Shown here: positions 13,861-14,399 of the stretch, one piece after another | How the letters are laid out: the number at the start of each line of letters is the position of its first letter | How positions within the stretch are numbered: the first letter of the stretch is position 1 | Source: 1-14-0-20-39-34 sp043800545 | GTDB lineage: Bacteria > Patescibacteriota > Patescibacteriia > Magasanikbacterales > UBA922 | Direction: 5' to 3' | Length of the DNA stretch: 14,399 nt | Assembly: GCA_043800545.1 (NCBI GenBank) | Contig: JAZDMW010000035.1 | Span: forward strand, 1-14,399 | The notes under the pieces: model-generated | Told to the model about the DNA's origin: nothing | The model's database searches: none | The model's input: only the letters and a program-made list of their open reading frames with translations | Translations under genes and position numbers: made by a program

Positions 13861-14399
13861 TTAACGTTGAGAGAAGTACTCAATGATAAGAGTAACGTCA
13901 AATGTTTTATCAAAGTCACTTGCTTCTGGTAAGCTCACTACCTTACCACTTTTTGTCTTTGCATCCACACTCAACCATGAAGGAAGATTCGCATTTTGAA
14001 GTTGTTCTTCGATTTTTTCAAAAAGTTTTTTCTTTGCTTTTCCTTCTTTCAGAACAATAACATCACCAACACGAACAATGTGTGATGGGATATTCATTTT
14101 CTTTCCATTCAAAGTAAACATGCTATGTGTAGCCATCTGTCTTGCTTGTGCACGTGTAATTGCAAATCCAAGACGATAGATTACATTGTCAAAGCGGCGC
14201 TCAAGAAGCATATTCAAGTTTACACCTGAATCTCCAGTCATACGACTTGCTTCTTCTACTACTGAACGAAATTGACGTTCACGAATACCATATATGTATT
14301 TTGCCTTTTGTTTTTCCAAAAGTTGTTTACCATAGCTTGAAAGTGCACCTTGGCGTTTCTTTGGACCATGAACACCAGGAGCTTGTGATAAACGCTTTG
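13861..14399 (-). CDS. rpsD: 30S ribosomal protein S4 (N-terminus beyond the window)
   Basis: 178 residues are visible; about 200-208 is normal, so roughly 25-30 N-terminal residues lie outside. The frame is open to the window edge and upstream of the TTG at 14319 reads KRLSQAPGVHGPKKRQGALS then SYGKQLLEKQKAKYIYG, the typical S4 sequence; the gene must therefore not be started at 14319. The S4 RNA-binding domain is clear: RRFDNVIYRLGFAITRAQARQMATHS, NGKKMNIPSHIVRVGDVI. The end, IIEYFSQR, fits the S4 consensus. S4 nucleates 30S assembly on 16S rRNA. It leads directly into rpoA, as in most bacterial alpha operons. Confidence 0.97.
   Translation of the reverse strand, partial: KRLSQAPGVHGPKKRQGALSSYGKQLLEKQKAKYIYGIRERQFRSVVEEASRMTGDSGVNLNMLLERRFDNVIYRLGFAITRAQARQMATHSMFTLNGKKMNIPSHIVRVGDVIVLKEGKAKKKLFEKIEEQLQNANLPSWLSVDAKTKSGKVVSLPEASDFDKTFDVTLIIEYFSQR

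Noticed and set aside
14317..14319. TTG as start of rpsD
   Set aside because: The frame continues upstream to the window edge with clear S4 sequence, so the gene is cut by the window and not started here.

Overview
The window is AT-rich bacterial DNA read with the standard bacterial code: a 2,765-codon gene and five translation or transcription genes contain no in-frame UGA, and UAA is the stop everywhere except one small gene that ends in UGA. Nearly all genes lie on the minus strand. The compact ribosomal genes, the short L13, the alpha subunit without a C-terminal domain, the near absence of Shine-Dalgarno sites and a giant secreted surface protein suggest a reduced-genome episymbiont of the Candidate Phyla Radiation (Patescibacteria). 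This is inference; no lineage marker in the window proves it.

Right part (about 11970-14399, minus strand): a housekeeping cluster in the order rpsD (cut by the window edge), rpoA, rplQ, rplM, rpsI. It is tightly packed and closed by a strong stem-loop terminator at 11935-11963. RpoA ends after its N-terminal domain, and L13 lacks its usual C-terminal tail.

Middle (11176-11970): a small plus-strand gene of unknown function (11522-11902) with a consensus sigma-70 promoter, a strong Shine-Dalgarno site and C-ending codon use unlike its neighbours. Between it and the next minus-strand gene is a 346-base divergent control region rich in dyads: an extended -10 for the minus-strand operon, a perfect 15-bp palindrome, an 8-bp-arm inverted repeat between 11-bp direct repeats, a 27-nt near-perfect palindrome, and a terminator-like hairpin directly before the start codon.

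Left part (1-11175, minus strand): a secretion operon. The first gene encodes a 929-residue exported protein with a beta-propeller-like region, one HYDIN/SPD2-type Ig-like domain and three tandem carbohydrate-binding-like modules. Four bases later begins a 2,765-residue secreted RHS/YD-repeat protein: signal peptide, DNRLRE-type region, three CARDB domains, DUF6531, about 40 YD repeats, RHS core, and a variable C-terminal tip. The tip carries a His (2650) and its only Cys (2701) in the motif context of a caspase-like clan CD cysteine peptidase. An open frame starts 17 bases after its stop and runs off the window with a hydrophobic N-terminus; it could be an immunity protein. Together these look like an exported polymorphic-toxin or host-contact system with a proteolytic warhead and a carbohydrate-binding partner.
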